Assembly: GCA_903882875.1 (NCBI GenBank)
Contig: CAIRYQ010000079.1
Coordinates: 1 to 64,000 of the forward strand
Length of the DNA stretch: 64,000 bases
From: an uncultured Spartobacteria bacterium
GTDB taxonomy: Bacteria; Verrucomicrobiota; Verrucomicrobiia; Chthoniobacterales; Chthoniobacteraceae
Direction: 5' to 3'
Shown piece after piece: positions 1-9,423 of this stretch (within the stretch, counting starts at the first letter, position 1; each line of letters begins with the position of its first letter). The notes beneath the pieces are model-generated. The model did no database searches. It was not told the DNA's origin and was given only the letters and a program-made list of their open reading frames with translations. A program made the translations under genes and the position numbers.

Positions 1-6
1 AAGTGG

Positions 7-237
7 TTTTCCGGTTTGTAAATCGTGTTCTCCAGTTTGGAAAATGCGTCCGCCGGTTTGGAAGGTGCATTTTCCAGTTTGGAAAACCGCTTCTCCAAGT
101 TGGCGGATGACTTTTCCAAGTTGGAAAATCCATTCTCCGATTTGGAAAACACGATTTCCGATTTGGAAAATGGCTTTTCCAAGTTGGAAATTTCATTTTT
201 CGGTTTGGAAATCGCGATTTCCGAAATAGAAGACGCC
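7..237. repeat. Degenerate 21-bp tandem array 1 (11 units)
   Basis: Eleven consecutive 21-bp units start at 7, 28, 49, 70, 91, 112, 133, 154, 175, 196 and 217, with no insertion or deletion breaking the phase. The plus-strand consensus is close to TTTTCCRRKTTGGAAAA followed by four variable bases, so most units are themselves a 6-bp inverted repeat (TTTTCC / GGAAAA). The array may extend left of the window. It can be read as heptapeptides on either strand (plus: F-S-x-L-E-N-x), but the TCC, TTG and GAA triplets show almost no synonymous change, which argues for conservation of DNA or RNA sequence rather than protein. On the minus strand the array follows the leader at 241-300. Confidence 0.85.
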
Positions 238-240
238 TTT

Positions 241-300
241 TTCCGACCCAAAACGGCCTCTTTCAAAGGACGGCCCGGTTTTCCACCATTTTCCGTCACT
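241..300 (-). other. Conserved leader of repeat array 1
   Basis: Read on the minus strand from 299, this segment starts GTGACGGAA, continues with GGAAAACCGGGCCGT and then GAGGCCGTTTT, and runs into array 1. The same blocks in the same order border array 2 at 46980-47029. Between GGGCCGT and GCCGTTTT the two copies differ by one base, which would shift a reading frame, so the shared sequence is probably not conserved as protein. GTG could act as a start codon of a heptad-repeat ORF running off the window's left edge, but I do not call a CDS. Confidence 0.6.
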
Positions 301-483
301 TAAGGCTTGCTGAACAGACCGCAAATCCCCACCGTCGCGCCTCCGGCTTCCCTGCGCGGGAAGCATCAACCTCAGAAACCAAAACCCGGTAGCCCCTTGC
401 CCAGATTCGATGCCACACCACCTGCACGGATGGATGCCGGCCTCCGGATGGACTCGGGAGCTCCCACCCACACACCCCGCAAA

Positions 484-1107
484 ATGAGCAAGATCAACCG
501 CAACTGGCCGAAACTCCCCATCAGCGACCGCATCGCATTCATGCGCCAGGCCGTGAACAAGCAAAAGGCAACGCCGTCCCCCATCCCGCATCCCTATGCG
601 GACCTCGCCGCGCTCGATACCCTCGTCGCCGACGCGGAGACCGTGGACGGCCAAATCACCGCCCTCGAAACCCAGCTCAGCTCCCTCCGCGCCGCGCGCA
701 ACACGAAGACGGACGCCGCCATGGCGGAATTCGACCTCGATGCCATGCACGTGGAGGCCGACACGAAGGGCGACGCCGCAGGCGAAATCGCCGCGGGCTT
801 TGCCGTGGTCGGTGCCTCGCCCACGCCCGCCATCGTGAAACCGGTAAATCTGAGCCTCAGTATGGGCAGCAACGACAGCTCGGTTGACTGGCATTCCCAT
901 CCCGTGCACGGCGCCATCGGCATGGAGACTTCCACCACCGCCACGCCGACGGACGCCGCAAGCTGGGTTTCCCACGGCACCGTCTCGCAATCCAGCGGCA
1001 CCATCACCGGCCTCACCAGCGGCATCCGCACCTACGTCCGCATCCGCGCCATCTTCCCCACCGGCCCCGGCCCGTGGAGCGACCTCGCGAGCCAGATGGT
1101 GCCGTAG
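484..1107 (+). CDS. Small protein with C-terminal fibronectin-III-like domain
   Basis: A protein of 207 residues. I chose the ATG at 484 because the upstream in-frame extension from 307 is proline-rich and looks like non-coding sequence, whereas MSKINRNWPKL starts a plausible fold. The N-terminal half is charged and helical with a probable coiled coil near residues 40-80 (many Ala, Leu, Glu). The C-terminal ~85 residues carry Ser/Thr-rich strand patterns ending in TYVRIRAIFPTGPGPWSD, typical of the last strands of a fibronectin type III domain. No signal peptide is visible. It ends in TAG. The function is unknown; a surface-binding or structural role would be inference. Confidence 0.65.
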   Translation: MSKINRNWPKLPISDRIAFMRQAVNKQKATPSPIPHPYADLAALDTLVADAETVDGQITALETQLSSLRAARNTKTDAAMAEFDLDAMHVEADTKGDAAGEIAAGFAVVGASPTPAIVKPVNLSLSMGSNDSSVDWHSHPVHGAIGMETSTTATPTDAASWVSHGTVSQSSGTITGLTSGIRTYVRIRAIFPTGPGPWSDLASQMVP

Positions 1108-1176
1108 AGACCAGCCGAATGTTCTTTTTTTTTGGTCCCTGCTTAATTGAAATACGCCGTCCCAAGAATCCCAATA

Positions 1177-1491
1177 ATGCAAACACTAATCCAAGTCTTC
1201 TCCAGAGGAACCACATCCCTTCGCGATAGAGTCGTTAACGATGCCAAGCTGGAGGAATTCGGACTCAGCGTCGCTGAGCACAAAAAGCAAGGCCGTCCTA
1301 ACGGATGGTCAAAGCTTCATATGAAAGGGTCACATGGAGCAGTAAACATCCAGTGGCATGCTTCTTCACAATTGCTCATCTGCCGAATAGTCACTCGTGG
1401 CGGCAAACCACATTCGATTGCCAGCGCATTTATCGACTTTCTACTAGCTCGTATGCCACGACAAATCGCGGCCATTCACATCGTTCCATAG
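1177..1491 (+). CDS. Hypothetical protein, AT-rich patch
   Basis: About 104 residues from the ATG at 1177; an earlier in-frame start at 1147 adds ten residues. I do not recognise a family. The sequence is soluble and mixed alpha/beta, with a basic centre (HKKQGRPNGWSKLH) and a hydrophobic C-terminus. Base composition is clearly AT-richer than the chromosome to the right, and the gene sits with two equally AT-rich small genes (1514-1714 and 1728-2363), suggesting a short acquired segment. No catalytic motif is evident. Confidence 0.5.
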   Translation: MQTLIQVFSRGTTSLRDRVVNDAKLEEFGLSVAEHKKQGRPNGWSKLHMKGSHGAVNIQWHASSQLLICRIVTRGGKPHSIASAFIDFLLARMPRQIAAIHIVP

Positions 1492-1513
1492 CATACATCC
1501 AAACAAAAATATT

Positions 1514-1714
1514 ATGCCATCGATGCGAGATCCTATTGTTAAGCGAGTCCATGAAATCATGGGAGACTCCAGCGTCCCCGAGATCGTTGAGTCACTTCTC
1601 GTTATTTCTCGCCACTATAAACGGCAGCTCAAACGTGAGCATAATGGTGAGTATGAAGGCTGGGCGGTATTGGAGGCCGCATTGGCCAAAGCCCTCACCG
1701 CAATAGAGGGTTGA
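1514..1714 (+). CDS. Hypothetical 66-residue protein
   Basis: A short helical protein (starts MPSMRDPIVKRVHEIMGD) in the AT-rich patch, between the gene ending at 1491 and the nuclease-like gene starting at 1728, all on the same strand with gaps of 22 and 13 bases. I do not recognise it. The tight spacing suggests co-transcription with the nuclease-like gene. A small antitoxin-like or accessory partner is possible, but nothing in the sequence proves that. Confidence 0.45.
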   Translation: MPSMRDPIVKRVHEIMGDSSVPEIVESLLVISRHYKRQLKREHNGEYEGWAVLEAALAKALTAIEG

Positions 1715-1727
1715 AATAATCGATCGA

Positions 1728-2363
1728 ATGAAGACGGAACTAGAAACAAAACTGAGAGCCATGATCGCTACTCTCGATGCTAAGAACGCGCGTCTTGAAG
1801 GGGAAGTGTGTGGACTCAAAGAACAAATCGAAGTTCTTAAACATCACCCAACATTAGCGGCGGGGCTTGCGGGTGAGCGATTAATTTCGAAATTGGTTCG
1901 CGGAAAACTGACCGCCTTCGTGTGCGACCATGATGTGGTCACAGAGAAAGGAAAGCTGCTTGAAATCAAGAGGTCTAATCTGAGTATAAAGTATCAAAAG
2001 AATGGCGTTTTAACTCATCGTTGGACTTGGCGTCATGTCCTTGGCAACGGCGGCAAAAAGAAGTTTCACCGGCTGATTCTGGTTGGGGATGTTGATGGGC
2101 GGTATCGAAAACTGTACAATGATCCCAAGTCACCGTACGTGTTCTTCGACCTTTCTCGTCGCACCGCAGAGCGGCTTATGCAAAAAGGCCGCGAAGGCCG
2201 CGAAGGTGTGATCCAAATAATTACTAACCCAGATCGTGTAACAGCGACTGGAGCGAGAGAGCTGTTTTGCCAATTTCAAACGACGCTTCGGGAATTGGAG
2301 CGTCGCTACGGGGATTTAACCAGTCCGATAAGGCTCCTTCCGCGGAAGGAGTTGGGGAAGTAG
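1728..2363 (+). CDS. Coiled-coil protein with PD-(D/E)XK nuclease-like motif
   Basis: A protein of 211 residues. Residues 1-40 form a coiled coil (MKTELETKLRAMIATLDAKN onward). Then come AGLAGERLISKLV (Glu50), Asp67/Asp69 in VCDHDVV and LLEIKRS (Glu79-x-Lys81). The spacing Glu, Asp, ~10 residues, E-x-K fits the PD-(D/E)XK nuclease fold. The rest (WTWRHVLGNGG, RLILVGDVDG, YVFFDLS) alternates strands and helices as expected for that fold. The family is inferred from motif layout only. Base composition is AT-richer than the neighbouring chromosome, and the two genes just upstream share that, pointing to a small transferred unit, perhaps of defence or mobile-element origin. Confidence 0.55.
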   Translation: MKTELETKLRAMIATLDAKNARLEGEVCGLKEQIEVLKHHPTLAAGLAGERLISKLVRGKLTAFVCDHDVVTEKGKLLEIKRSNLSIKYQKNGVLTHRWTWRHVLGNGGKKKFHRLILVGDVDGRYRKLYNDPKSPYVFFDLSRRTAERLMQKGREGREGVIQIITNPDRVTATGARELFCQFQTTLRELERRYGDLTSPIRLLPRKELGK

Positions 2364-2528
2364 GGACGGACTAATTATCTGTTCCATTACCGACGGTTTC
2401 ACCGCTCAGTGAACGGCGCAGATGGGAATTTCGCAGCACGGTTTTTCCTGACAGATAGGAATAAGGCGGGACCGTATTCCGAGCAGGCTTGCAAGGACTT
2501 CGAGTGCCACGGGCGCGATGCGCTCCCG
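2364..2528. other. Intergenic sequence without visible feature
   Basis: I see no gene, hairpin or repeat. It separates the AT-rich patch from the truncated DUF1553 gene. Confidence 0.5.
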
Positions 2529-2962
2529 CTATTCCCGCGTCACGGTTTCGTCGAGGTTCAGCAGCGCGCGGGCGGCGTTGAGCGTGCCGAGGGTTTTCAG
2601 GATGGAGAGTTCACCGGGCTTTGGCGCGCGTGAGGTGCAGCGGCGGAAGGCGGCTTCGAGGCCGTCCCTGCGGATGATTTTCTCCAGCGCGGTGGCGAAC
2701 TCGAAGAAGCTGCTGTCGTTCATCAGCGTGAGTGCCTGGAGCGGCGTGTTGCTGCGGATGCGGCGGGTGCAACTGCTGAAGCCGTCGGGGGCGTCGAAGA
2801 CATTCAGCGAGGGCGGCGGCGAGGCGCGATAGACGAAGGTGTAGAGGCCGCGGCGGTAGCGGTCCTCGCCCTTGCTCACGGTCCAGATGCGCTTCACCTG
2901 GCCCTGGCCCATCACGCCGTCGGGGATGGGCGGATACACGGGCGGGCCGCCCATTTTTTCCG
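2529..2962 (-). pseudogene. C-terminal remnant of a DUF1553 (PSD1-type) protein
   Basis: The minus strand carries the hallmark C-terminal end of DUF1553 proteins: GGPPVYPPIPDGV, DRYRRGLYTF, NTPLQALTLMNDSSF and the closing ARALLNLDETVTRE before TAG. Family members usually have several hundred residues before this, with DUF1549 and often a cytochrome domain. Here homology stops near 2962, immediately beside the 65-bp duplicated segment at 2970-3034, so the N-terminal part is missing and there is no start. I read it as a gene beheaded by a rearrangement. It is unlikely to make a functional protein. Confidence 0.8.
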
Positions 2963-2969
2963 ATTGAGA

Positions 2970-3034
2970 TTTCCGCTTCCCCATCGCGCGGGGCGCACGG
3001 CATGGTGCGGGATGAAATTCGGAATCTGCAACGC
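2970..3034 (+). repeat. 65-bp direct repeat, copy A
   Basis: This segment (TTCCGCTTCCCC ... GCACGGCATGGTGCGG ... ATGAAATTCGGAATCTGCAA) is a near copy of 6230-6295, which spans the upstream region and first seven codons (MKFGICN) of the TIM-barrel gene at 6273. It sits exactly at the truncation point of the DUF1553 remnant and just upstream of the secreted-protein gene. It makes an artificial N-terminal extension to that gene's reading frame. Confidence 0.85.
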
Positions 3035-3119
3035 GGATATTCGGAGGTGGATGCGGGACTCTGATTTTAAGACGAATGTGTGGGCTTGGCACTGTCAGTG
3101 CAGGTGGCATTCTTCCTCC

Positions 3120-6101
3120 ATGCGCCGACTCCTCCTCCCTCTCTTGTGCATCGCCATTGCCGGATCGCTGAATGCTGGCGACATCACTTTTGAACTCGGC
3201 GAACCCGCCAATGTCGTCTCCGCCGGGATCTATGACGCAAAAGGCACGCTCGTGCGCACGCTCCTTTCGGGTGGGAAACAGGAAGCGGGCAAGCACTCGA
3301 TCGCGTGGGATGGACTGGATCGGAACGGCCGGCCGGTCGCGCCGGGCAAATACGACTGGCGCATCTTCACGAGCGAGGGATTGAAGGCCGAGTATTTGCT
3401 GGCGCTGGGCACGAGCCCGGACTGGCCGGCGTATGACGGATGGATCGGCAATCACGGCGGGCCGGCGGCTCTTGCGCTGGATGCCCAGGGCAACATCTAT
3501 TGCGGCGCAGAGTTCGGCGAAGGCCCGCCGCTCCTTCAGAAGATGTCGCCGGATGGAAAACAGAAACTCTGGTCAGACGAGCAATATCAAATTGGCTCAG
3601 GCATCTATCGCATGGCGGTCATCAGCGAGATACTCTATGTGATGCAGCTTGAGCGGAAGGTCGTCGCGGTTTCCACCGCCAACGGTGGAAACCTCAGCGG
3701 CTACCAAAAGGCGCTTTATGACGCCCTGTTCCCCGGCGACGTAGTCTGGGACTCGCAAATGGATTCCAAAAAGGTCAAAGTCGGATCCATGGACATGGAG
3801 GCTGTCGGCGGGCAATTGGCGATTAGTTATCGTGCTCACGACGTAGTCCGATTTCTGTCTGTCACCGATCACCGCATCACCCGCGAGGTAAAGATTGAAC
3901 GTCCCGGCGCGCTCGCAGCGGGAGCGGACGGCAAGTTATTCATTGCCTGCGAGGGGCAGATTGTGTCGCTCGATGCCGGCGCGGATCAGGTGAAGCCGGT
4001 CATCGAAGATGGTGAGCTGAAAACTCCGGTCGGCATGACCTTCGAACCGGTGAGCGGCGACCTCATCGTGTCGCTCAATGCACCCGACGCGCAGCACATT
4101 CGCCGCTATCACGATGGCAAACTTGTTCGCACTTATGGCCGCACGGCAGGGCGCGAATGGGGCGCGTTCCATCCGGGCGACTTCGGTGGCCTGCGCGACG
4201 TGCAGGCGGATGGGAAGGGCGGATTCTTCGCTATCGAAGCCACGCCGCGACGCATTGCTCATTTCACGGAGGACGCGACGTTGCCTGACCGGGAGTGGTA
4301 TGGCAGCGTGCATTGGGGAGCGGCGATGACGATTGACCCCGAGGATCCAAGCGTCGCCTACTTTGAAATGGAACAGGGCCAGGGCCAGTTCATGCGAGCC
4401 AAGCTCGACTTCAAAACCAGGCGCTGGGTGCTCACGCACATCTATGAACGCTTGCAATGGCCCGAACCCACTGAAATGAACTACTTGCGATGGCGCGTCA
4501 TGCGGCGCGGCGGGCGCACCTATCTGGTAAGCTGGGGCAACAATGAACGCACTTCGCCCTTCGTTGTAGAAGTGCTTGATGGTGGGACTCGGCTGCAAAT
4601 GGCTTCGTTCCTCGGACGAAGCTTGAAGATCCCGCGGTATGATTGGTGGCTGGAAACAGCCAAACGTGAAGGTGTCGTGGCAGGGAATTCCTGGGTCGGG
4701 ATGAGCTGGGTGGACACCAATGGCGATGGAAAGATTCAAAGCGAGGAAGTGAGCACCCATGCGCCCGTCGGCTGGGGCAGCCACGTCTGGCTGGACAAAG
4801 ACTGGAATGTCTATGTGGCCGGGACCGATGAGAAGGTGGACGATGATGGCCGTGCCGTCCTTTGGTATGTCGTTCCGAACCGGGCCGCGCGCGCGGAAGA
4901 TACGCCGCATTGGGACTGGAAAGACGCCCGCGCGGTGAAGGCCGAGATGCCGGCGGAGTTACCCCGCTGGCGCTTCCCCGCGATGGTCGGAATTGCCGTG
5001 GGCGACGACGGCAGCGTGTATCAGATGACCCGGCCCAGCTATCGCATTGGAACGACTGATGAAGAACGCGGTTTTAAGGAAGAACGACACGGCAACGGGT
5101 GGCCGCACAGTTACTCGGCGGTAGTTAGGATCTTCAAATGGCGGCCCGATGGGACTCTGGCTTGGGCCATTGGCAAGAAAGCCAATGACAAGACACACGA
5201 GCAGCCCGGCGAGCTGGCCTGTCCCGTTGCATTCCTCGGTTTCGCGGGCGACAAGTTCTTCATTCACGATCGCACGGGCCGCGTCACCACGGCATGGACG
5301 ACCGATGGCCTCGCCGCCGGTTACGTCTTCGACCGCCACGCAGACGACGGGTTGCCCGCCGATAGAATCTACCATGTGAACGGTTACTGGAAGTGCAATT
5401 ACCTCATGGGTGATGACCATGTGATTGAGAACTTCGACCTCGCCCGCGACGGCCAGATCTACTGGTCCACGCCCGCCGTGGATGCGGCGGCGCTTTATCG
5501 CATCCATGACTGGCAAGGGGGCGCACGACATAGCGGAGTCATCGAAATCAAGTCGCCCGCCTCCGCCGCGAAACTCACGGGCAGCGGATTGAAGGCCGAG
5601 TATTTTCCCTCGCCCGATCTGAGCGGCGCGGCGGCCGTGACGCGTGTGGACGACCAAGTATGGTTTCGCGGGCTCTATTTGTCGTTTACTCCCGAGGTCA
5701 AGGCCCGACCGTTCTTTACCAAGGATAGCCCGTTGCCCGAAGGCAAGTTCTCGGCGCGCTGGACCGGCGAAGTCGAGCCGCGCTTCAGCGAGGACTATCG
5801 TTTCGTCATCTATGCCGACGGCGACGACGGCCTCACTCCGCCACCGGGCGGCAAGGTTCGTCTATGGATAGGCGACCAACTGGTGGTGGACCATTGGGAA
5901 AAGATCCCGCCCCACGCCGGCGGCCCGCGCACGGCCATGTACGCCAGCTCCCTGATAGCGCTCACGGCCGGCACTCGGGTCCCGATCCGGCTGGAGTTCT
6001 CAGCCAACGAGTCCCAGGTTCCGCACTTCCACCTGTGCTGGGAGAGCCGGACTCAGGACCGCGAACACGTCCCAGCCGCGACCCTTTATCCGGCCAAATG
6101 A
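3120..6101 (+). CDS. Secreted FlgD-Ig / beta-propeller / PA14 protein
   Basis: A protein of 993 residues. I chose the ATG at 3120 because it opens a clear signal peptide (MRRLLLPLLCIAIAGSLNAG). The open frame reaches back to 2964, but only through the duplicated MKFGICN fragment. Domains in order: an FlgD-like Ig domain (~20-90; AGKHSIAWDGLDRNGRPV); a long NHL-like beta-propeller stretch (~100-800) with a calcium-binding-type loop DTNGDGKIQSEE; and a C-terminal PA14 domain (~840-990; GLKAEYFPSPDLSG, FSARWTGEVEPRFSEDYRF, DGDDGL). PA14 domains commonly bind carbohydrate, so an envelope or extracellular polysaccharide-related role is plausible. The enzymatic activity, if any, is unknown. Confidence 0.85.
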   Translation: MRRLLLPLLCIAIAGSLNAGDITFELGEPANVVSAGIYDAKGTLVRTLLSGGKQEAGKHSIAWDGLDRNGRPVAPGKYDWRIFTSEGLKAEYLLALGTSPDWPAYDGWIGNHGGPAALALDAQGNIYCGAEFGEGPPLLQKMSPDGKQKLWSDEQYQIGSGIYRMAVISEILYVMQLERKVVAVSTANGGNLSGYQKALYDALFPGDVVWDSQMDSKKVKVGSMDMEAVGGQLAISYRAHDVVRFLSVTDHRITREVKIERPGALAAGADGKLFIACEGQIVSLDAGADQVKPVIEDGELKTPVGMTFEPVSGDLIVSLNAPDAQHIRRYHDGKLVRTYGRTAGREWGAFHPGDFGGLRDVQADGKGGFFAIEATPRRIAHFTEDATLPDREWYGSVHWGAAMTIDPEDPSVAYFEMEQGQGQFMRAKLDFKTRRWVLTHIYERLQWPEPTEMNYLRWRVMRRGGRTYLVSWGNNERTSPFVVEVLDGGTRLQMASFLGRSLKIPRYDWWLETAKREGVVAGNSWVGMSWVDTNGDGKIQSEEVSTHAPVGWGSHVWLDKDWNVYVAGTDEKVDDDGRAVLWYVVPNRAARAEDTPHWDWKDARAVKAEMPAELPRWRFPAMVGIAVGDDGSVYQMTRPSYRIGTTDEERGFKEERHGNGWPHSYSAVVRIFKWRPDGTLAWAIGKKANDKTHEQPGELACPVAFLGFAGDKFFIHDRTGRVTTAWTTDGLAAGYVFDRHADDGLPADRIYHVNGYWKCNYLMGDDHVIENFDLARDGQIYWSTPAVDAAALYRIHDWQGGARHSGVIEIKSPASAAKLTGSGLKAEYFPSPDLSGAAAVTRVDDQVWFRGLYLSFTPEVKARPFFTKDSPLPEGKFSARWTGEVEPRFSEDYRFVIYADGDDGLTPPPGGKVRLWIGDQLVVDHWEKIPPHAGGPRTAMYASSLIALTAGTRVPIRLEFSANESQVPHFHLCWESRTQDREHVPAATLYPAK

Positions 6102-6229
6102 ATAGACAGGAATACGATCGTCCCAATTTCTGAGCCGTTTTCCGCGAGAGGAAAGGGCTCAGGCATCGGGTGTAGAATTGACGGTAAGCGACGGGTTGAA
6201 CGGCTCCGAGCCTTAATCCTCCGATGATG

Positions 6230-6295
6230 TTTCCGCTTCCCCCGCGCACTGCGCGCACGGCATGGTGCGGGGATGAAATTCGGAATCTGCAACGA
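6230..6295 (+). repeat. 65-bp direct repeat, copy B (likely parental)
   Basis: This copy overlaps the 5' end of the intact TIM-barrel gene, so it is the likely source of copy A at 2970-3034. The two copies match at most positions and lie 3.26 kb apart in the same orientation, bracketing the secreted PA14 gene. Confidence 0.85.
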
Positions 6296-7088
6296 GATTT
6301 TCAAAGACTGGTCGCTGGAGGACACGTTCGCGTTCGCGAAGAAGGCGGGGTATGACTTCGTGGAGATCGCGCCGTTCACCATCGCGAAGAATGTGACGGA
6401 GATTTCCACGGCGGAGCGGGCGCGCATCCGGGCGCTGGCGGCGAAGGTCGGCATCGGCATCAGCGGGCTGCACTGGGTGCTGGTGCAGACGGAGGGGATC
6501 TACCTCACGCATCCCGATGCGGCGGTGCGCGGGCGGACTTCGGATTATTTTGTCGCGCTGGTGGACTGCTGCGCGGACCTCGGCGGCACGCGCATCGTGG
6601 TCGGTTCGCCGAAGCAGCGGAACCTGATGGACGGCGTGACCTACGATCAGGCGTGGGCCTTTGCGACGGAGGTCTTCCGCGCGGCGGTGAAGCGTGCGGA
6701 GGAGCGCGGCGTGGTGCTGTGCTTCGAGCCGCTCGCGCCGAGCGAGACGGATTTTGTGAACACGGCGGCGGAGGGGCGGCGCTTTGCGGCTCAGTTTGCG
6801 AGCAGGGCGATGAGCATCATTCTCGATGTGAAGGCGATGAGTTCCGAGGGGACGCCGATCCCGCAGATCATCCAGGAGAGCGCGGGGAAGTTCGAATACT
6901 TCCACGCGAACGATCCAAACCTCAAGGGGCCGGGCTTTGGCGACATGGACTTTGCACCCATCGCCGCCGCGCTGCGCGATGCGGGGTACGACGGCACGGT
7001 GTCGGTCGAGGTGTTCAATTTCGACGAAGGCCCGGAGGTGATCGCCACGAAGAGCCGCGAGAATCTGCGGCAGGCGTTCGGCGAGTAG
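6273..7088 (+). CDS. Sugar phosphate isomerase/epimerase (hydroxypyruvate isomerase-like TIM barrel)
   Basis: A cytosolic protein of 271 residues, normal length for the AP-endonuclease-2/xylose-isomerase-like TIM-barrel family. Metal-binding positions are visible on successive strands: VVLCFEPL (Glu), SIILDVKAM (Asp), YFHANDPN (His, Asp) and VSVEVFNF (Glu). The start MKFGICNEIFKDW is typical of this family. Substrate cannot be fixed from sequence; hydroxypyruvate or a keto-sugar isomerase or epimerase fits. It is convergent with the MoxR gene seven bases away. Its first codons are duplicated at 3012. Confidence 0.85.
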   Translation: MKFGICNEIFKDWSLEDTFAFAKKAGYDFVEIAPFTIAKNVTEISTAERARIRALAAKVGIGISGLHWVLVQTEGIYLTHPDAAVRGRTSDYFVALVDCCADLGGTRIVVGSPKQRNLMDGVTYDQAWAFATEVFRAAVKRAEERGVVLCFEPLAPSETDFVNTAAEGRRFAAQFASRAMSIILDVKAMSSEGTPIPQIIQESAGKFEYFHANDPNLKGPGFGDMDFAPIAAALRDAGYDGTVSVEVFNFDEGPEVIATKSRENLRQAFGE

Positions 7089-7095
7089 CCGTGCG

Positions 7096-8157
<1,062 letters not shown>

Positions 8158-8220
8158 CGGGAAAAAGTCGCGCGAGTAGAACAGCACGCCGCGGCTTTGC
8201 CAACGGCCATGTCTGCGCGG

Positions 8221-8838
8221 CTACTGCCCGAGGAATGAGGGGAAGCTGGCGGCGACTTTTTCGGCCACCGCCTCGACCGTCACGCCTGCCGCGCCTTCGC
8301 GTTCGAGGCTCGTCATTTCGACTCCGGCGATGCCGCATGGCGTGATGTGCGCGAAGCCTTCGAGCGGGCCGCACACATTCAGCGCGAAGCCGTGCATGGA
8401 GATCCAACGCCGCACGCCGACGCCGAGGCTCGCGATCTTCTTAGCGCCCGCCCACACACCGGTGAGTCCCTCGCAGCGCGATGCTGCGACGCTGAATTCC
8501 GCGCAGAGTGAAATCAAAAATTCCTCAAGGTCACGCAGGTAGCGGTGGAGGTCGGAGCCGCGCTTGCGCAAGTCGAGCAGGGGATAGCCGACGAGCTGGC
8601 CCGGCCCGTGCCACGTCGCCTGGCCGCCGCGGTTGATCGCCATGAGCGGCGCGGGCAGCGCGGCAGGATCGCGCAGCGAGGAGTGGTCGCTCGTGCGGCC
8701 GATGGTGAAAATGGAGTCGTGTTCGAGCAGGAGCATTTCGTCCGGCGCGTCGAGATCGTCCGCCTTTTGCGCGACGATCTTTTCCTGCATCGCGAGCGCG
8801 TCGCCGTAGCTGATCCTGCCGAGCCAGCGGATGTTCAT
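8221..8838 (-). CDS. lipB: Octanoyl-ACP:protein octanoyltransferase
   Basis: A protein of 205 residues. It transfers octanoyl from ACP to lipoyl domains of 2-oxoacid dehydrogenases and the glycine cleavage H protein, the first step of lipoate synthesis. The signature RGGQATWHGPGQLVGYPLLDL is present in the middle, followed by GVWAGAKKIASLGVGVRRWISMHGFALN and the CGIAGVEMTSL block. The start ATG overlaps the upstream ruvC stop (ATGA), indicating translational coupling in a ruvC-lipB operon. It ends in TAG. Confidence 0.95.
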   Translation of the reverse strand: MNIRWLGRISYGDALAMQEKIVAQKADDLDAPDEMLLLEHDSIFTIGRTSDHSSLRDPAALPAPLMAINRGGQATWHGPGQLVGYPLLDLRKRGSDLHRYLRDLEEFLISLCAEFSVAASRCEGLTGVWAGAKKIASLGVGVRRWISMHGFALNVCGPLEGFAHITPCGIAGVEMTSLEREGAAGVTVEAVAEKVAASFPSFLGQ

Positions 8839-9338
8839 ATCCGCTCCAGCACGACCGCGCCGTGCCGTGCGCTCTCCGCGGTTTGGAAATGCGTGAGGCC
8901 GATGGCGAGCGCGTCCGCGGCATCCGGCGGCGGCGTTTCCTTCAGCCCGAGCAACACGCGGACCATGAAGCCGACCTGCTGCTTCTGCGCGCCGCCGCGA
9001 CCGACGACGCCCTGCTTCACGCGGCGCGGCGCGTATTCGTAAATCGGCAGCCCGCGCTCCGCCGCCGCGACGATCGCCGCGCCACGGGCGGCACCGAGCG
9101 TGATCGCGATGCGGTGGCTCTGCACAAAAATCACGCCTTCGATCACCATACACTCCGGCGTGTGCTGCGCGATCAGCTCCGCGACGCGCGTGCGGATCGC
9201 CACAAGGCATCCGCTCGGCAGCAGCTTCGGCGAGTTTTTCACCACGCCATATTCGAGCGTGCGGACTTTGCCGGAGATTTTCTCCAGCATGGCAAAGCCG
9301 GTGCAGCGCAGGGATGGATCGATCGCGATGATTCGCAC
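8835..9338 (-). CDS. ruvC: Holliday junction resolvase RuvC
   Basis: A protein of 167 residues from a GTG start (VRIIAIDPSLRCTGFAML). The open frame continues upstream, but the family N-terminus lies at this codon. Catalytic acidic residues are visible in AIDPSL (Asp), MVIEGVIFVQSH (Glu) and DAADALAIGL (two Asp). RuvC cleaves four-way junctions during recombination with RuvAB, which is not in this window. It is the first gene of an overlapping pair with lipB and is divergent from exbB, with 85 bases between the starts. Confidence 0.93.
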   Translation of the reverse strand: MRIIAIDPSLRCTGFAMLEKISGKVRTLEYGVVKNSPKLLPSGCLVAIRTRVAELIAQHTPECMVIEGVIFVQSHRIAITLGAARGAAIVAAAERGLPIYEYAPRRVKQGVVGRGGAQKQQVGFMVRVLLGLKETPPPDAADALAIGLTHFQTAESARHGAVVLERI

Positions 9339-9423
9339 GGTCGCTTCATACGCGGAGGGGGCGTGTCGCGAAACCGAAACTTCGTCCTTTCGCGCCGCAA
9401 TCGGGAGCGCGTAGAATCCCGCG

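Noticed and set aside
7-237. CRISPR array
   Set aside because: There are no constant repeats with unique spacers; units are 21 bases and degenerate throughout, with no cas genes.
25-303. Heptad-repeat ORF over array 1 as a coiled-coil protein gene
   Set aside because: The frame is open on both strands, synonymous sites do not vary, and the shared leader with array 2 is frame-shifted between copies.
2964-3119. N-terminal extension of the PA14 gene starting at 2964
   Set aside because: It consists of duplicated TIM-barrel 5' sequence (MKFGICN) and junk; the signal peptide at 3120 marks the true start.
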